56,105 nucleotides of DNA, from assembly GCA_040830545.1 (NCBI GenBank), contig JBFOMB010000057.1, forward strand, positions 1-56,105. Reading direction: 5' to 3'. A program made the translations under genes and the position numbers. Shown in pieces: positions 16,979 to 25,811 of the stretch; within the stretch, counting starts at the first letter, position 1; every line of letters begins with the position of its first letter. The notes below the pieces were generated by a model. The model was not told the DNA's origin. It searched no databases and saw nothing but the letters and a program-made list of their open reading frames with translations. Source of the stretch: HXMU1420-2 sp040830545. Its GTDB lineage: Bacteria; Pseudomonadota; Alphaproteobacteria; Rhodobacterales; Rhodobacteraceae.

Positions 16979-17653
16979 ATGAAGCCGACCAAGCTTGAAA
17001 ATCGCACTGTTAAAAAGGTTCAGGGCGAGGCTCTGAAATATGGGTTCGACCCCAAATACTGGAAGGACATGTACGATCAGCAAAAACCGCTGCAGGCGCT
17101 TCGTGCAGCGGTGGCAACTGCCGCCAAATTCAAGATCAGTCCAAATGGCGACATCGATAAAGTCGCTCATAAGGACGCAGCCGCCCTGATCAAGGCGCTG
17201 TATGTCGTTGCAGCCAAGGCCAAGGCCGTATCAGCCAGCAAACAGTTGGAAACGGTTTGCACGGCGTTCGCGAAGCACGTGGGCAACGTCGCGGAACAGA
17301 CCCAGTCCATTTGTGACGAGTACGAGAATTATCTGGCCTTTGCCAAGAACGTCGACAAGCAGGGAAGCGACCCGAAATTCTGGAAAAAGCACTATCCCGA
17401 CAAAGATGTGTTGAAGTATATTGACGGTCTGGATGACCTTAGAATTCGCAAGCCTGATGACATCAAGAACCTGACAACCCTCAAGGAACTTGAACTTGCG
17501 CGGATTTACGTTGGGGGATTGGTTAATGCCCTGACCAAGTTGAAGGTCATAAAATACCGCGAAGCGGCGAAACATCTCGCAAACCAGATGAAATCCTACC
17601 ACCGCCGCCTGACAGTTGCAGTGGACGAGTTGAGAGACGTGCTGGATCACTAA
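16979..17653 (+). CDS. Orphan helical protein with an internal repeat
   Basis: A 224-residue Lys- and Ala-rich protein with no signal peptide or membrane segment, predicted almost all helical. A motif recurs: DPKYWKDMYDQQKPLQAL near residue 24 and DPKFWKKHYPDKDVLKYI near residue 131, which suggests two related helical modules of about 105 residues. I do not recognise the family. A GGAGAG ribosome site lies upstream. It is followed at once by a strong terminator, so it is a single-gene transcript. The relatively AT-rich upstream region and codon choice hint at acquisition, but this is soft. Confidence 0.72.
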   Translation: MKPTKLENRTVKKVQGEALKYGFDPKYWKDMYDQQKPLQALRAAVATAAKFKISPNGDIDKVAHKDAAALIKALYVVAAKAKAVSASKQLETVCTAFAKHVGNVAEQTQSICDEYENYLAFAKNVDKQGSDPKFWKKHYPDKDVLKYIDGLDDLRIRKPDDIKNLTTLKELELARIYVGGLVNALTKLKVIKYREAAKHLANQMKSYHRRLTVAVDELRDVLDH

Positions 17654-17687
17654 AAAGACGTTCGAAAACTGGTTCGAACGTCTTTTT
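17652..17687. terminator. Bidirectional intrinsic terminator
   Basis: A 15-bp perfect stem (AAAAAGACGTTCGAA and its complement) with a 6-base loop begins inside the stop codon of the helical protein gene. Runs of A and T flank the stem, so it can stop transcripts from either strand: the helical gene on plus and the proXVW operon on minus. Confidence 0.9.
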
Positions 17688-17696
17688 GGCGGCGAG

Positions 17697-17729
17697 GGCC
17701 TGCCGCATCTCCCGGCGGCAGGCCTTTTT
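17697..17729 (+). terminator. Second intrinsic terminator between convergent units
   Basis: A 9-bp GC stem (GGCCTGCCG / CGGCAGGCC) with a 10-base loop is followed by TTTTT, pointing on the plus strand. It backs up the preceding terminator and shields the convergent ABC operon from read-through. Confidence 0.85.
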
Positions 17730-17730
17730 C

Positions 17731-19317
17731 TTATTTCTGGTCTTCGCGGCGGAACGCGCCCTGCACGATGCGGTCAATGACCATGGCGCAGAACAGGATC
17801 GCGAAGCCGCCCAACAGGCCGGGGCCCTTGGCTGCGTATTGCAGGGCTTCCAGGATGACCTTGCCCAGACCGCCGCCGCCGATCAGCGAGATGATCACAA
17901 CCATGCTGAGGCACATCAAGATCGTCTGGTTCACCCCAGTCATGATCGAGGGCAGGGCGAGCGGGATTTCCACGTCGCGCAGCAATCGCCATCGCGATGC
18001 ACCGAAAGCGACCGCCGCCTCCTTGATACTCTCTGGCACGCCCTTCATCCCAAGGGCGGTCAGGCGGATCACCGGTGGCATACCAAAGATGATCGTGGCC
18101 AGAATGCCGGGTGGGTTCCCGGTGCCGAAGAACGCGATGATGGGGATCAGGTAGACGAAGGCAGGCAGCGTCTGCATCAGGTCCAGCACTGGTTCAGCGG
18201 CGTTGTAGGCCCGTTGCGATTTGCCGAACCAGATGCCCAGCGGTATGCCGATGACCACGCAGATCAGCACGGCAGCACCCACCAGTGCGACGGTTTCCAT
18301 CGCGACCTCCCAATACCCCAGCAGCGCGATGTAGGCGAGCGAGGCTGCGGTGAAGATCGCCACGCGCGGTCCCGCAGCGCGCCATGCGGTCACGCAGATG
18401 ACCAGCATGACCACCGGCCACGGTGAGCCGATGAGCGCGATGGTCAACGCGTCCAGAACGCTGCGCACACCTGCCACGATGCCGTCGAACACATCACCAC
18501 CTGCGGCGGCGGCGGCATCAATGCGGGCCTCCATCCAGTTCGCGAGCCGGGCAAAGATCGTTCCGCCGTCTTCGCCCAGGAAGATCGCGGATGCTTCTTT
18601 CTCCGGGAAGGCATCAAGCAGGGGAAGGGATGCATTGACCGTGAACTTGTAGACGATCAGCGGTCCGATCAGTGCGGTCAGGATGGCGCCGGTGACGATA
18701 TTTCGGGTCGACCGACCGCTTTCCACCGCGTTCGGATCCACGCGCCAGCCAGAATATTGCCGTTCATATATCCGGTCGGCAAACAGGCCCTGAGCGGCTT
18801 TGAACAACAGCAGCAGGATGATGCCTGTCACCGCGATTCCAAACGCCTCGGACTGGGCCGCCTGCGCCTGCGCCAGACTGTTGTCAGCGGCCTTCTGGAT
18901 GTTTTCCGCCAGTTTGGTGAAACGGTCCACGTCAGCCTGTTCGGTCGCTGCGGCGGCCCTGTCCAGCAACTCCTGCGCACGCGTCCCCTGCCGTTCTGCC
19001 CTTTCATAGAAATCCGCACCGGGATTGCCCCACATTCCACGGCCAATCTGTACCCAGGCGATGATTTCCAGAATCAGGAAAGACCAGAACATGCCCCAGA
19101 CCGCGCGGGAAGCTGCCCAAAGCGGCCCCAGCACGGCAGCCCACAGGTTGAACGTGTTGGGCATTGCCCCGGTTGCATCGTGGATCTTGTGAAAGGCGCG
19201 CACGTAGTAGTCGCCATTCGGTCCGGCAAATTCCCGGATCGAGTTGTCCAGCGCCTCGGTATCGACCTCGATGTCAGAGGCGGCGGTGACTTTGATGTCG
19301 GTTGTTGCGTCAGTCAT
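17731..19317 (-). CDS. proW: Glycine betaine/proline-type ABC permease with long N-terminal extension (ProW-like)
   Basis: A 528-residue membrane protein. The last 280 residues hold a typical OpuAB/ProW permease core (AEPVLDLMQTLPAFVYLIPIIAFFGTG, and the EAA loop SIKEAAVAFGASRWRLLRDVEIPLALPSIMTG). The first 245 residues are an extension with extra hydrophobic segments (MFWSFLILEIIAWVQIG; FGIAVTGIILLLLFKAAQG) and a helical loop between them. It imports a compatible solute or quaternary amine. Its ATG overlaps the ATPase stop by eight bases. Last gene of the operon, ended by the terminator at 17652-17687. Confidence 0.89.
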   Translation of the reverse strand: MTDATTDIKVTAASDIEVDTEALDNSIREFAGPNGDYYVRAFHKIHDATGAMPNTFNLWAAVLGPLWAASRAVWGMFWSFLILEIIAWVQIGRGMWGNPGADFYERAERQGTRAQELLDRAAAATEQADVDRFTKLAENIQKAADNSLAQAQAAQSEAFGIAVTGIILLLLFKAAQGLFADRIYERQYSGWRVDPNAVESGRSTRNIVTGAILTALIGPLIVYKFTVNASLPLLDAFPEKEASAIFLGEDGGTIFARLANWMEARIDAAAAAGGDVFDGIVAGVRSVLDALTIALIGSPWPVVMLVICVTAWRAAGPRVAIFTAASLAYIALLGYWEVAMETVALVGAAVLICVVIGIPLGIWFGKSQRAYNAAEPVLDLMQTLPAFVYLIPIIAFFGTGNPPGILATIIFGMPPVIRLTALGMKGVPESIKEAAVAFGASRWRLLRDVEIPLALPSIMTGVNQTILMCLSMVVIISLIGGGGLGKVILEALQYAAKGPGLLGGFAILFCAMVIDRIVQGAFRREDQK

Positions 19318-20347
19318 CTTTGCCTCCCTGAATGCCGCGCAGCAGCTTGGGCTTTGTCACGACGCCCACGTCCTGACCGCTTTCCGTGATCACCACAGGG
19401 TCGTCGGTACCGACGGCGAGGTCGATCAACTGGTCCAGATCGGCCCCTTCGTCAGCACGCGGTGCATTGCTGAGGTCGCCTTTGAAGCTGTCCAGCGGTT
19501 CCATGATCGAATGCGCCTTCACCAGCTTCAGCTTGGAAATGCCCTGCACGAATTCCCGCACATAGTCGTCAGCCGGGTTCATCACGATGTCTTCGGGTGT
19601 GCCAATCTGGACGATCACCCCGTCCTTCATGATCGCGATGCGGTGTCCGATGCGAATGGCTTCGTCCAGGTCGTGCGTGATGAACAGCGTTGTTTTCTTC
19701 AGCTGCGCCACCAGCGCCTTGAACTGGTCCTGCAATTGCAGGCGGATCAGTGGGTCCAATGCCGAAAACGGTTCATCCATCAGCAGGATTTCCGGGTCCG
19801 AGGCCAACGCGCGCGCAATCCCGACCCGCTGCTGCATCCCGCCTGACAATTCCTTGGGCAGGCGGTCTTCGTACCCCGTCAAGTCGACCAGACCCAGCGC
19901 ATGATCCGAAATCGCCCAGCGTTTGGATTTGGAGATGTGGCGGATTTCCAGTGGGTAGGCGACGTTGTCGCGTACCGTCCGGTGCGGCATCAGCGCCATG
20001 TGCTGGAACACCATACCGATCTGCTGCGCCCGGACATGGCGCAATTCCTTTTCGGACAATTGCGAAATGTCGCGGCCCAGGATCTCGATCTTGCCAGCCG
20101 TCGGTTCGATCAGACGGTTGATATGGCGCACCAATGTCGATTTGCCTGACCCTGACAGGCCCATGATGCAGAAGATTTCACCTCGCGGGACATCGAACGA
20201 GGCTCCCTGGACACCGACCACGCAGCCAAAGCGCTCCAGCACTTCGGGCTTGCCGATTCCTTCTTGTTTTACGGCTGTCATGGCAGCTTCGGCTTCGGCG
20301 CCGAAGATTTTCCAGACATCCGTCAGTTTGACGACGGTTTCGCTCAT
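19310..20347 (-). CDS. proV: Glycine betaine/proline-type ABC ATP-binding protein (ProV-like)
   Basis: A 345-residue ATPase. The extended N-terminus before the first strand and the stretch GASFDVPRGEIFCIMGLSGSGKSTLVRHINRLIEPTAG are characteristic of ProV/OpuAA. The signature is LSGGMQQR and Walker B is EILLMDEPFSALDP. About 100 residues after the ATPase core form a short, possibly CBS-like regulatory tail. The gene lies 78 bases downstream of the binding-protein gene, across a strong hairpin. Confidence 0.92.
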   Translation of the reverse strand: MSETVVKLTDVWKIFGAEAEAAMTAVKQEGIGKPEVLERFGCVVGVQGASFDVPRGEIFCIMGLSGSGKSTLVRHINRLIEPTAGKIEILGRDISQLSEKELRHVRAQQIGMVFQHMALMPHRTVRDNVAYPLEIRHISKSKRWAISDHALGLVDLTGYEDRLPKELSGGMQQRVGIARALASDPEILLMDEPFSALDPLIRLQLQDQFKALVAQLKKTTLFITHDLDEAIRIGHRIAIMKDGVIVQIGTPEDIVMNPADDYVREFVQGISKLKLVKAHSIMEPLDSFKGDLSNAPRADEGADLDQLIDLAVGTDDPVVITESGQDVGVVTKPKLLRGIQGGKDD

Positions 20348-20368
20348 ATCTTCACCTGATGAGGATGC

Positions 20369-20398
20369 AAAACAGGCCGCCGGTGTCCCGGCGGCCTG
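20369..20398 (-). terminator. Partial terminator/attenuator between proX- and proV-like genes
   Basis: On the minus strand an 11-bp perfect stem (CAGGCCGCCGG with its complement) and a 4-base loop are followed by TTTT. It sits between the stop of the binding-protein gene and the start of the ATPase gene. It probably lets only part of the transcripts through, giving excess binding protein. Confidence 0.78.
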
Positions 20399-20425
20399 AA
20401 AGGGATTTACGCAATTTGGCGCAAA

Positions 20426-21376
20426 TTATTCAGACAGCCAGCCCAGGACTGCGTCCTCGTTTTCGGCAACCCAGGCCTCGGCGTAGGCAAGTGGTTCCTG
20501 CTTGTCGACGACCAGCGCAAAGGTCATGGCTGACACGGTGTCGGTGTCAAACTTCATGTTGGCCAGCAGCTTGGCAACCTCGGGGTGCGACTCTTCCAAT
20601 GCCTTGGCGTAGTGGATGTGCAGATAGGCCAGGTCCCAGGCCACGCCTGCGTCCGACTTTTCCAGCCATTCCGGATCGTCTGTCGGCTGAATCACGTTCC
20701 ACTTGGCCGCGTCATACTTGGGCTCTTCCAGAACCGTCAGTTCATGCAGCGCAAACACGTAGTGCGGCGTATAGCAGAACCCGACCCAGGGCTTGCCCGC
20801 CTTGATCGCGTTGTCGAGGTTTGCGTAGGCCAGCGTTTCGTCGCTTTCGGTCAGTTCCATGGTCTGGTCATAGCCATAGGACTTGGCGCGGATCTTTTCG
20901 ATATTGGTCGAGGCCCAGCCGGGCGCACCGATCCAGACTTCGCCTTGGCCATTGCCGTCCGAGTCAAAGATCGCAGCGATGTCGGGGTTGGTCAGATCGT
21001 CAATGGACACGATCCCGTTGGCGTCTGCTGTGGCCTTGTCCACGCACATGCCCTGGAACGCTGCTACACCGTTCTGGTTCATTGCGACGGTGCCGTTGTC
21101 CTTAACGAACGTGTCGTGCAGGTTCTGCTGGTTGGGCAGCCAGACTTCGGGATGCACGTGCATAGCGCCCGAATCCATCGCTTCGAACACGATGGGGTTG
21201 GTGCCGTTTTGCAGTTCGACTTCCAGACCCAGGTTCTGTTCGATGGCCACTTTCATGATGTGCGCCGTTGCGTTGACCGAAGGCCAGTTCGGGACGCCGA
21301 TCACGATGTCTGCGGCCAGCGCGGGACCGGCGGTCAGCATCGTTGCGCCGACAAGCAGGGATTTCAGTTTTGTCAT
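20426..21376 (-). CDS. proX: Glycine betaine/proline-type substrate-binding protein (ProX-like)
   Basis: A 316-residue periplasmic protein. The signal peptide (MTKLKSLLVGATMLTAGPALA) is followed by DIVIGVPNWPSVNATAHIMKVAIEQNLG, the OpuAC-type start. Trp/Tyr residues in VHPEVWLPNQ, GAPGWAST and VGFCYTPHYVFAL could form the aromatic cage that holds quaternary amines. The start at 21376 has a GGAGGA ribosome site; the frame open to 21559 adds an unlikely leader. First gene of the operon. The exact ligand (betaine, choline, proline or DMSP-like) cannot be read from the sequence. Confidence 0.92.
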   Translation of the reverse strand: MTKLKSLLVGATMLTAGPALAADIVIGVPNWPSVNATAHIMKVAIEQNLGLEVELQNGTNPIVFEAMDSGAMHVHPEVWLPNQQNLHDTFVKDNGTVAMNQNGVAAFQGMCVDKATADANGIVSIDDLTNPDIAAIFDSDGNGQGEVWIGAPGWASTNIEKIRAKSYGYDQTMELTESDETLAYANLDNAIKAGKPWVGFCYTPHYVFALHELTVLEEPKYDAAKWNVIQPTDDPEWLEKSDAGVAWDLAYLHIHYAKALEESHPEVAKLLANMKFDTDTVSAMTFALVVDKQEPLAYAEAWVAENEDAVLGWLSE

Positions 21377-21688
21377 GTTGTCTTCCTCCAACTGTTGGTT
21401 TTGGGCCAGTGCCTGTCGGACCTCTTCGGGTTCGTACAAGCAGGGCCAGTCATTCGAGCCGTGTTTGGTGTGTCCGTCCCTCTGTGTTCTCGGCCCGGTT
21501 GACGGGGCGTTTGGCGACCTGCGGATGCAGTATTTGTTTAACTTTGAAACAATGGGCACACGCGCCCCTGCACCAGCAACGCCAAGCTATTCGGGCGGTA
21601 TCGCGTTTGTATAGATCAAATGATCGAATGTTAGATTTGGTATTACGGAAACTATGAAACTGGACTGCACAGCTGAAATGTTGCGACG

Positions 21689-22537
21689 TTAACGGTCCGG
21701 TCCGTTAGACAGCTGCTGAACAAAGGTTTCAAACCATGGCCAGCGCCGCGTCGCGCTGTCCCGGGAGACGAGGAAGCGTTTGCGGACATAGTGTGGGGCG
21801 TCGTGCAATTCATACAGCCGACCTGCGGAAACGTCGGCCTCTGCCACATTTTCAGGCAGGTAGGCGAGGCCACCCTTGGTCAGCAGGTGATCCAGCGCCC
21901 AGGTGGGAGCGGCAAACTCGATCCGAGCGACTTCGGCATCGAAATAGGATTCGCCGTGCTGCTGTCGAAACTCGGGTCCATAATCGACAAAGACGTACTG
22001 GCCGCTGCCGACAATCGGCATTTCGGGGGTCGTGGCGTAAAGCGCCAGGGTTTCAGGTGGCAGATCATGGATCGTCTGGCCACTACGCAACGTACTGCGA
22101 TGGGTCAGCGCCAGATCGATCACCCCGTCAGACAGCCACCGATCCAGTTCCGCCGCGCTGCCACGTAGCAGGCTCAGCGCGATGCCCGATTGTGTGCCCG
22201 TCAGCAGGTCAGCAGCATGGGCACCGGGACCAGCCCATAAGTCAGGTTCCACCGCAAGCGTGCACAGGGCATCCAGCCCCTTGGGAAGCGAAACCTCGCG
22301 ACGTGCCTGCCGCCACAGGCCCGAGATCATACGTGCATAGCTTAACACCCGCGCACCCGCCGGGGTCAGGCTGGCCCCAGATTTGTCCCGGTGCAGCAGG
22401 GTCTGACCCAATGCCGCTTCCAGTGCTTTCAGCCTGGCCGTGACAGTGGACTGGGTCACGTTCATCTGGACCGAAGCCCGTTGCAGTGATCCGGTGTCGA
22501 CGATGGTGACGAAGGTTTGCAGGTGGGTGACGTTCAT
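21689..22537 (-). CDS. LysR-family transcriptional regulator
   Basis: A 282-residue LysR protein. The winged-helix domain (THLQTFVTIVDTGSLQRASVQMNVTQSTVTARLKALEAALG) is followed by a ligand-binding domain. It is divergent from the flavin-reductase gene and most likely controls the eight-gene plus-strand cluster. A perfect palindrome with T-N11-A symmetry (22550-22568) lies just outside its own start, as is usual for LysR autoregulation. The start at 22537 (MNVTHLQ) is preferred; an ATG three codons upstream (22546) is equally possible. Confidence 0.9.
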   Translation of the reverse strand: MNVTHLQTFVTIVDTGSLQRASVQMNVTQSTVTARLKALEAALGQTLLHRDKSGASLTPAGARVLSYARMISGLWRQARREVSLPKGLDALCTLAVEPDLWAGPGAHAADLLTGTQSGIALSLLRGSAAELDRWLSDGVIDLALTHRSTLRSGQTIHDLPPETLALYATTPEMPIVGSGQYVFVDYGPEFRQQHGESYFDAEVARIEFAAPTWALDHLLTKGGLAYLPENVAEADVSAGRLYELHDAPHYVRKRFLVSRDSATRRWPWFETFVQQLSNGPDR

Positions 22538-22549
22538 GATGGGCACTAT

Positions 22550-22568
22550 AATTCGAGTTTCTCGAATT
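22550..22568. promoter_or_regulatory. Palindromic LysR-type operator candidate
   Basis: AATTCGAG-TTT-CTCGAATT is a perfect 8-bp inverted repeat with a 3-base centre containing a T-N11-A core, located between the divergent LysR gene and the catabolic cluster. A second, shorter repeat (AAATCG ... CGATTT, 22570-22591) follows and may be an activation half-site. The location and symmetry fit LysR binding; the actual regulator is inferred. Confidence 0.7.
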
Positions 22569-22656
22569 TAAATCGTGAAAAATTTCGATTTCCTGATGAA
22601 GGCAACTCTGTCAGCCTGCATCTCCAGAATACCGGCCCCGAATCCGAGGATATGTC

Positions 22657-23214
22657 ATGCCCAATCGTCCAGACTTCACGCCCCAGCGCGAGGCCTTTGT
22701 CGCCGCGATGCGCGATGTCGCCGCCAGTGTCGCGGTTGTAACCACAGATGGGCCAGCGGGGCGGCACGGGGCGACAGTGACAGCATTCGCTTCTGTTTCG
22801 GCGGACCCGCCAACGGTGCTGGTCTGCCTGAATGCGCAAAGCCGTATTGCTGCGCTGGTTCGCGAAAACGGCCGGTTCTGCCTGAACGTGCTGGATCGTT
22901 CGGGGCATCTCGTGGCGGATCGATTTGCCGGGCGGCATGATGGCATTGTGCCGGATCGGTTTGACGGGTTGGACTGGCACGCGCTTGAGGATGGCGCGCC
23001 GCGTTTGGCGGGCGCGACTCTGTTTGACTGCATCGTGGATCATGATGTTCAGGCTGGCAGCCACGCGGTAGTGTTCGGTCTGGTGCAGGACATCGTGCGC
23101 GACGGGCTGGACCCGCTGACCTATCGGGACGGGGCCTATCACCAGGTTGTCCCGCACCTGGATTTCGCCAAGGATCACCCGGCAACAACCGCGACCGGAG
23201 GAGCCTGGCAATGA
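22657..23214 (+). CDS. Flavin reductase (HpaC/RutF-like)
   Basis: A 185-residue flavin reductase-like domain protein (FVAAMRDVAASVAVVTTDGPAGRHGATVTAFASVSADPPTVLVCLN). It probably reduces FMN with NAD(P)H and hands FMNH2 to a partner monooxygenase, here the luciferase-like protein at 24756. A GAGGA ribosome site stands six bases before the ATG. First gene of the LysR-linked cluster; its stop overlaps the next start (ATGA). Confidence 0.9.
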   Translation: MPNRPDFTPQREAFVAAMRDVAASVAVVTTDGPAGRHGATVTAFASVSADPPTVLVCLNAQSRIAALVRENGRFCLNVLDRSGHLVADRFAGRHDGIVPDRFDGLDWHALEDGAPRLAGATLFDCIVDHDVQAGSHAVVFGLVQDIVRDGLDPLTYRDGAYHQVVPHLDFAKDHPATTATGGAWQ

Positions 23215-24680
23215 AAACCTATGAGATGTTGATCGACGGGGCGTGGGTCGCCGCAGCGGACGGGACGGTGTTTGACAGCGTGAACCCAGCCACTGGCGAA
23301 GTCTGGGCGCAGATCCCCGAGGCTACGGCAGAGGATGTGGACCGCGCCGTCAGGGCCGCGCACCACGCCTGTTACGACGGACCGTGGTCGAAAATGACCG
23401 CCACGGAACGCGGCAAGTGCCTGCGGCGGCTGGGTGATCTCATGGTCGAACACTCAGAAGCGCTGGGCGAGGTCGAAACCCGCGACACCGGCAAGATGTT
23501 CAAAGAAACACGCTGGCAGTCCACTTACATCGCGGAATACTACCACTTCTACGCGGGTGCGGCTGACAAGATCAGCGGCGAAACCCTGCCCATCGACAAG
23601 CCCGACATGTTTGTTTTTACCGACCGCGAGCCATTGGGCGTGGTTGCAGCTGTCGTGCCGTGGAATTCGCAGATGTTCCTGAGTGCAACCAAGATCGGAC
23701 CGGCCCTGGCGGCGGGCAATACCATCGTGCTCAAAGCCTCGGAAATGGCCAGCGCGCCAATGCTGGAATTTGGCAAGCTGATCGCGCAGGCGGGCATTCC
23801 GGACGGTGTGGTGAATATCGTCACCGGTCACGGTGATCCCTGTGGTCAAACGCTGACCTCACACCCGTTGGTCGCGCGTGTTGCGTTTACCGGAGGTCCG
23901 GCCAGTGCGCGTCACGTGATCCGCAATACGGCTGAGAACTTTGCTGAGCTCTCCTTGGAACTGGGCGGAAAGTCCCCGTTTATCGTTTTTGAGGACGCGG
24001 ACATCCAGAGCGCCGTGAACGGGTCGGTCGCGGGGATTTTCGGCGCATCAGGGCAAAGCTGTGTGGCGGGTTCACGTCTGATCGTGCACGAGGATGTGGC
24101 GGATGAATTCCTCGCCTGCATGACCGAGATCGCCAAGGGCGTGAAAATCGGCGACCCCATGGCGGACGAGACCGAGATGGGGCCGCTGTGCACCACGGCG
24201 CAGCTGGAGCATATCGAACGCGAGATTGCCCGGGCAAAGGACGAAGGCGCAACGGTTCTGTGCGGCGGTCAGCGCGCCGCAGCGGGCGAGATGTATTTTG
24301 AACCCACTATCGTCGATTGCCCGTCGCCTGACCTGCATATCGTCGACACCGAACTCTTCGGCCCGGTGCTGAGCGTTTTGCGGTTTCGGACCGAGGAAGA
24401 GGCGCTGGCGCTGGCAAACGACACTGTGCACGGGCTGGCCGCCGGGATTTTCACGCGCGACAGCGCGCGTGCCCTGCGCATGTCGCGAGCGGTGCGGGCC
24501 GGGATCGTCTGGGTCAACACCTATCGCGCCATCTCGCCCGTTGCTGCGTTCGGCGGGATGAAACAGTCCGGCTATGGCCGCGAGGCCGGGTTCCAGGCGG
24601 TCTACGACTATACCCGCCCCAAAACGGTCTGGATGAACACCTCGTCCGAGCCGTTGGGCAGTATGTTCGTCGCGCGGTAA
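23211..24680 (+). CDS. NAD(P)-dependent aldehyde dehydrogenase
   Basis: A 489-residue ALDH. The catalytic Glu is in LSLELGGKSP near residue 250 and the Cys nucleophile in GQSCVAGSR near residue 284. The cofactor site includes VPWNSQM and AFTGGPASARHV. It resembles betaine/gamma-aminobutyraldehyde-type ALDHs but the substrate is not defined by sequence alone. Translationally coupled to the flavin reductase gene; 75 bases separate it from the monooxygenase gene. It likely oxidises an aldehyde released in the pathway. Confidence 0.92.
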   Translation: MKTYEMLIDGAWVAAADGTVFDSVNPATGEVWAQIPEATAEDVDRAVRAAHHACYDGPWSKMTATERGKCLRRLGDLMVEHSEALGEVETRDTGKMFKETRWQSTYIAEYYHFYAGAADKISGETLPIDKPDMFVFTDREPLGVVAAVVPWNSQMFLSATKIGPALAAGNTIVLKASEMASAPMLEFGKLIAQAGIPDGVVNIVTGHGDPCGQTLTSHPLVARVAFTGGPASARHVIRNTAENFAELSLELGGKSPFIVFEDADIQSAVNGSVAGIFGASGQSCVAGSRLIVHEDVADEFLACMTEIAKGVKIGDPMADETEMGPLCTTAQLEHIEREIARAKDEGATVLCGGQRAAAGEMYFEPTIVDCPSPDLHIVDTELFGPVLSVLRFRTEEEALALANDTVHGLAAGIFTRDSARALRMSRAVRAGIVWVNTYRAISPVAAFGGMKQSGYGREAGFQAVYDYTRPKTVWMNTSSEPLGSMFVAR

Positions 24681-24755
24681 CGCGTGGCAGCGGCGTTTAC
24701 CGCGCGGCGTCTACTTCACCACACCCAAATGACCCTTCAGACGGAGGAGCGAGAG

Positions 24756-25811
24756 ATGAAATTTCAACTGGCAATCAATCTGGAACGGATGGACCCGTCG
24801 ACCGACATGCGGGCGGTGCGGGACCATACACTGGAGATGGTGAAGATGGCCGAGACCGCGGGGTTCGAAATCGCCTGGGCTGCGGAACACCATGCGTTGG
24901 AGATGACAATTGCGCCCAATCCGTTCCAGATCCTGACCTGGTGGGGTGAACATACGCAGAACATCCGCCTTGGTGTCGGCGTCGTGAACGCAGCCTATTG
25001 GCATCCGATCAACCTGGCGGGTGAGGCGGCAATGCTGGACTTGCTGAGCGACGGGCGGCTGGAATTCGGCATCGGGTCTGGCGCGTATCAGCGCGAGTTT
25101 GACCGGATGAAGCCGGGCTTGGATCAGAAGGACAGCTGGCGCTACATGCAGGAAATGCTGCCGGTGGTGCGCAAGCTGTGGCAGGGCGATTATGCCCATG
25201 ATGGTGAATACTGGCAGTTCCCGTCCGCCACGTCCTGCCCCAAACCTGTGCAGGAGGACGTGCCGGTCTGGGTCGCCGCCCGCGCGCCGATCACCTTTGA
25301 CTACGCGGTTGAAAACAACTGCAACATCATGAGCTGGCCGCTGACCATGCCGTTTTCCGAGGCGCAGGACTACCGCGCGCGTCTGGATGACTCGATTGCC
25401 CGGATCGGGCCGTTCACCGGCCAATGGGCGCTGATGCGGCACACGGCGGTTTACGAAACCGAAACCGACCGGCAGGCGGCGATGGATTCGCTGCGCGGGG
25501 TGTTGGGACAGTTTGGCAATCTGATGACCAAGACCGGTGATGTCACAAATGGGTTCCCCGAGCGTGTGCCCCCCGAAAAGCTGGAGGGCAATTTCCGCTA
25601 TGACCCTACCACGCTGGAGGAAAACCTGATCTTTGGTTCACCCGATCAGGTGGTGGAAAAGCTGAAGCTATACGAAGGCATCGGCGTGGATGCATTTATC
25701 TATTATGCCTCCATGGGCATGGATATGGCGCAGCAGAAACGCAGCCTGCAACTGTTCATTGACCGGGTGATGCCGGAGTTTTCGCAAAAGGACCTGGCCC
25801 ATGCCAATTGA
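24756..25811 (+). CDS. Luciferase-like (LLM) flavin-dependent monooxygenase
   Basis: A 351-residue TIM-barrel protein of the bacterial-luciferase family: FQLAINLERMDP, EIAWAAEHHALEM, IRLGVGVVNAAYWHPINLAGEAAMLDLLSDGRLEFGIGSGAYQREF. The family uses FMNH2 and O2, so it needs a reductase partner, which is present in the same cluster. The start at 24756 follows a GGAGGAGCGAGAG ribosome site and gives MKFQLA; the frame is open back to 24684. It overlaps the DUF1185 gene by 11 bases. It is probably the ring- or C-N/C-S-bond-opening first step of the pathway. Confidence 0.9.
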   Translation: MKFQLAINLERMDPSTDMRAVRDHTLEMVKMAETAGFEIAWAAEHHALEMTIAPNPFQILTWWGEHTQNIRLGVGVVNAAYWHPINLAGEAAMLDLLSDGRLEFGIGSGAYQREFDRMKPGLDQKDSWRYMQEMLPVVRKLWQGDYAHDGEYWQFPSATSCPKPVQEDVPVWVAARAPITFDYAVENNCNIMSWPLTMPFSEAQDYRARLDDSIARIGPFTGQWALMRHTAVYETETDRQAAMDSLRGVLGQFGNLMTKTGDVTNGFPERVPPEKLEGNFRYDPTTLEENLIFGSPDQVVEKLKLYEGIGVDAFIYYASMGMDMAQQKRSLQLFIDRVMPEFSQKDLAHAN

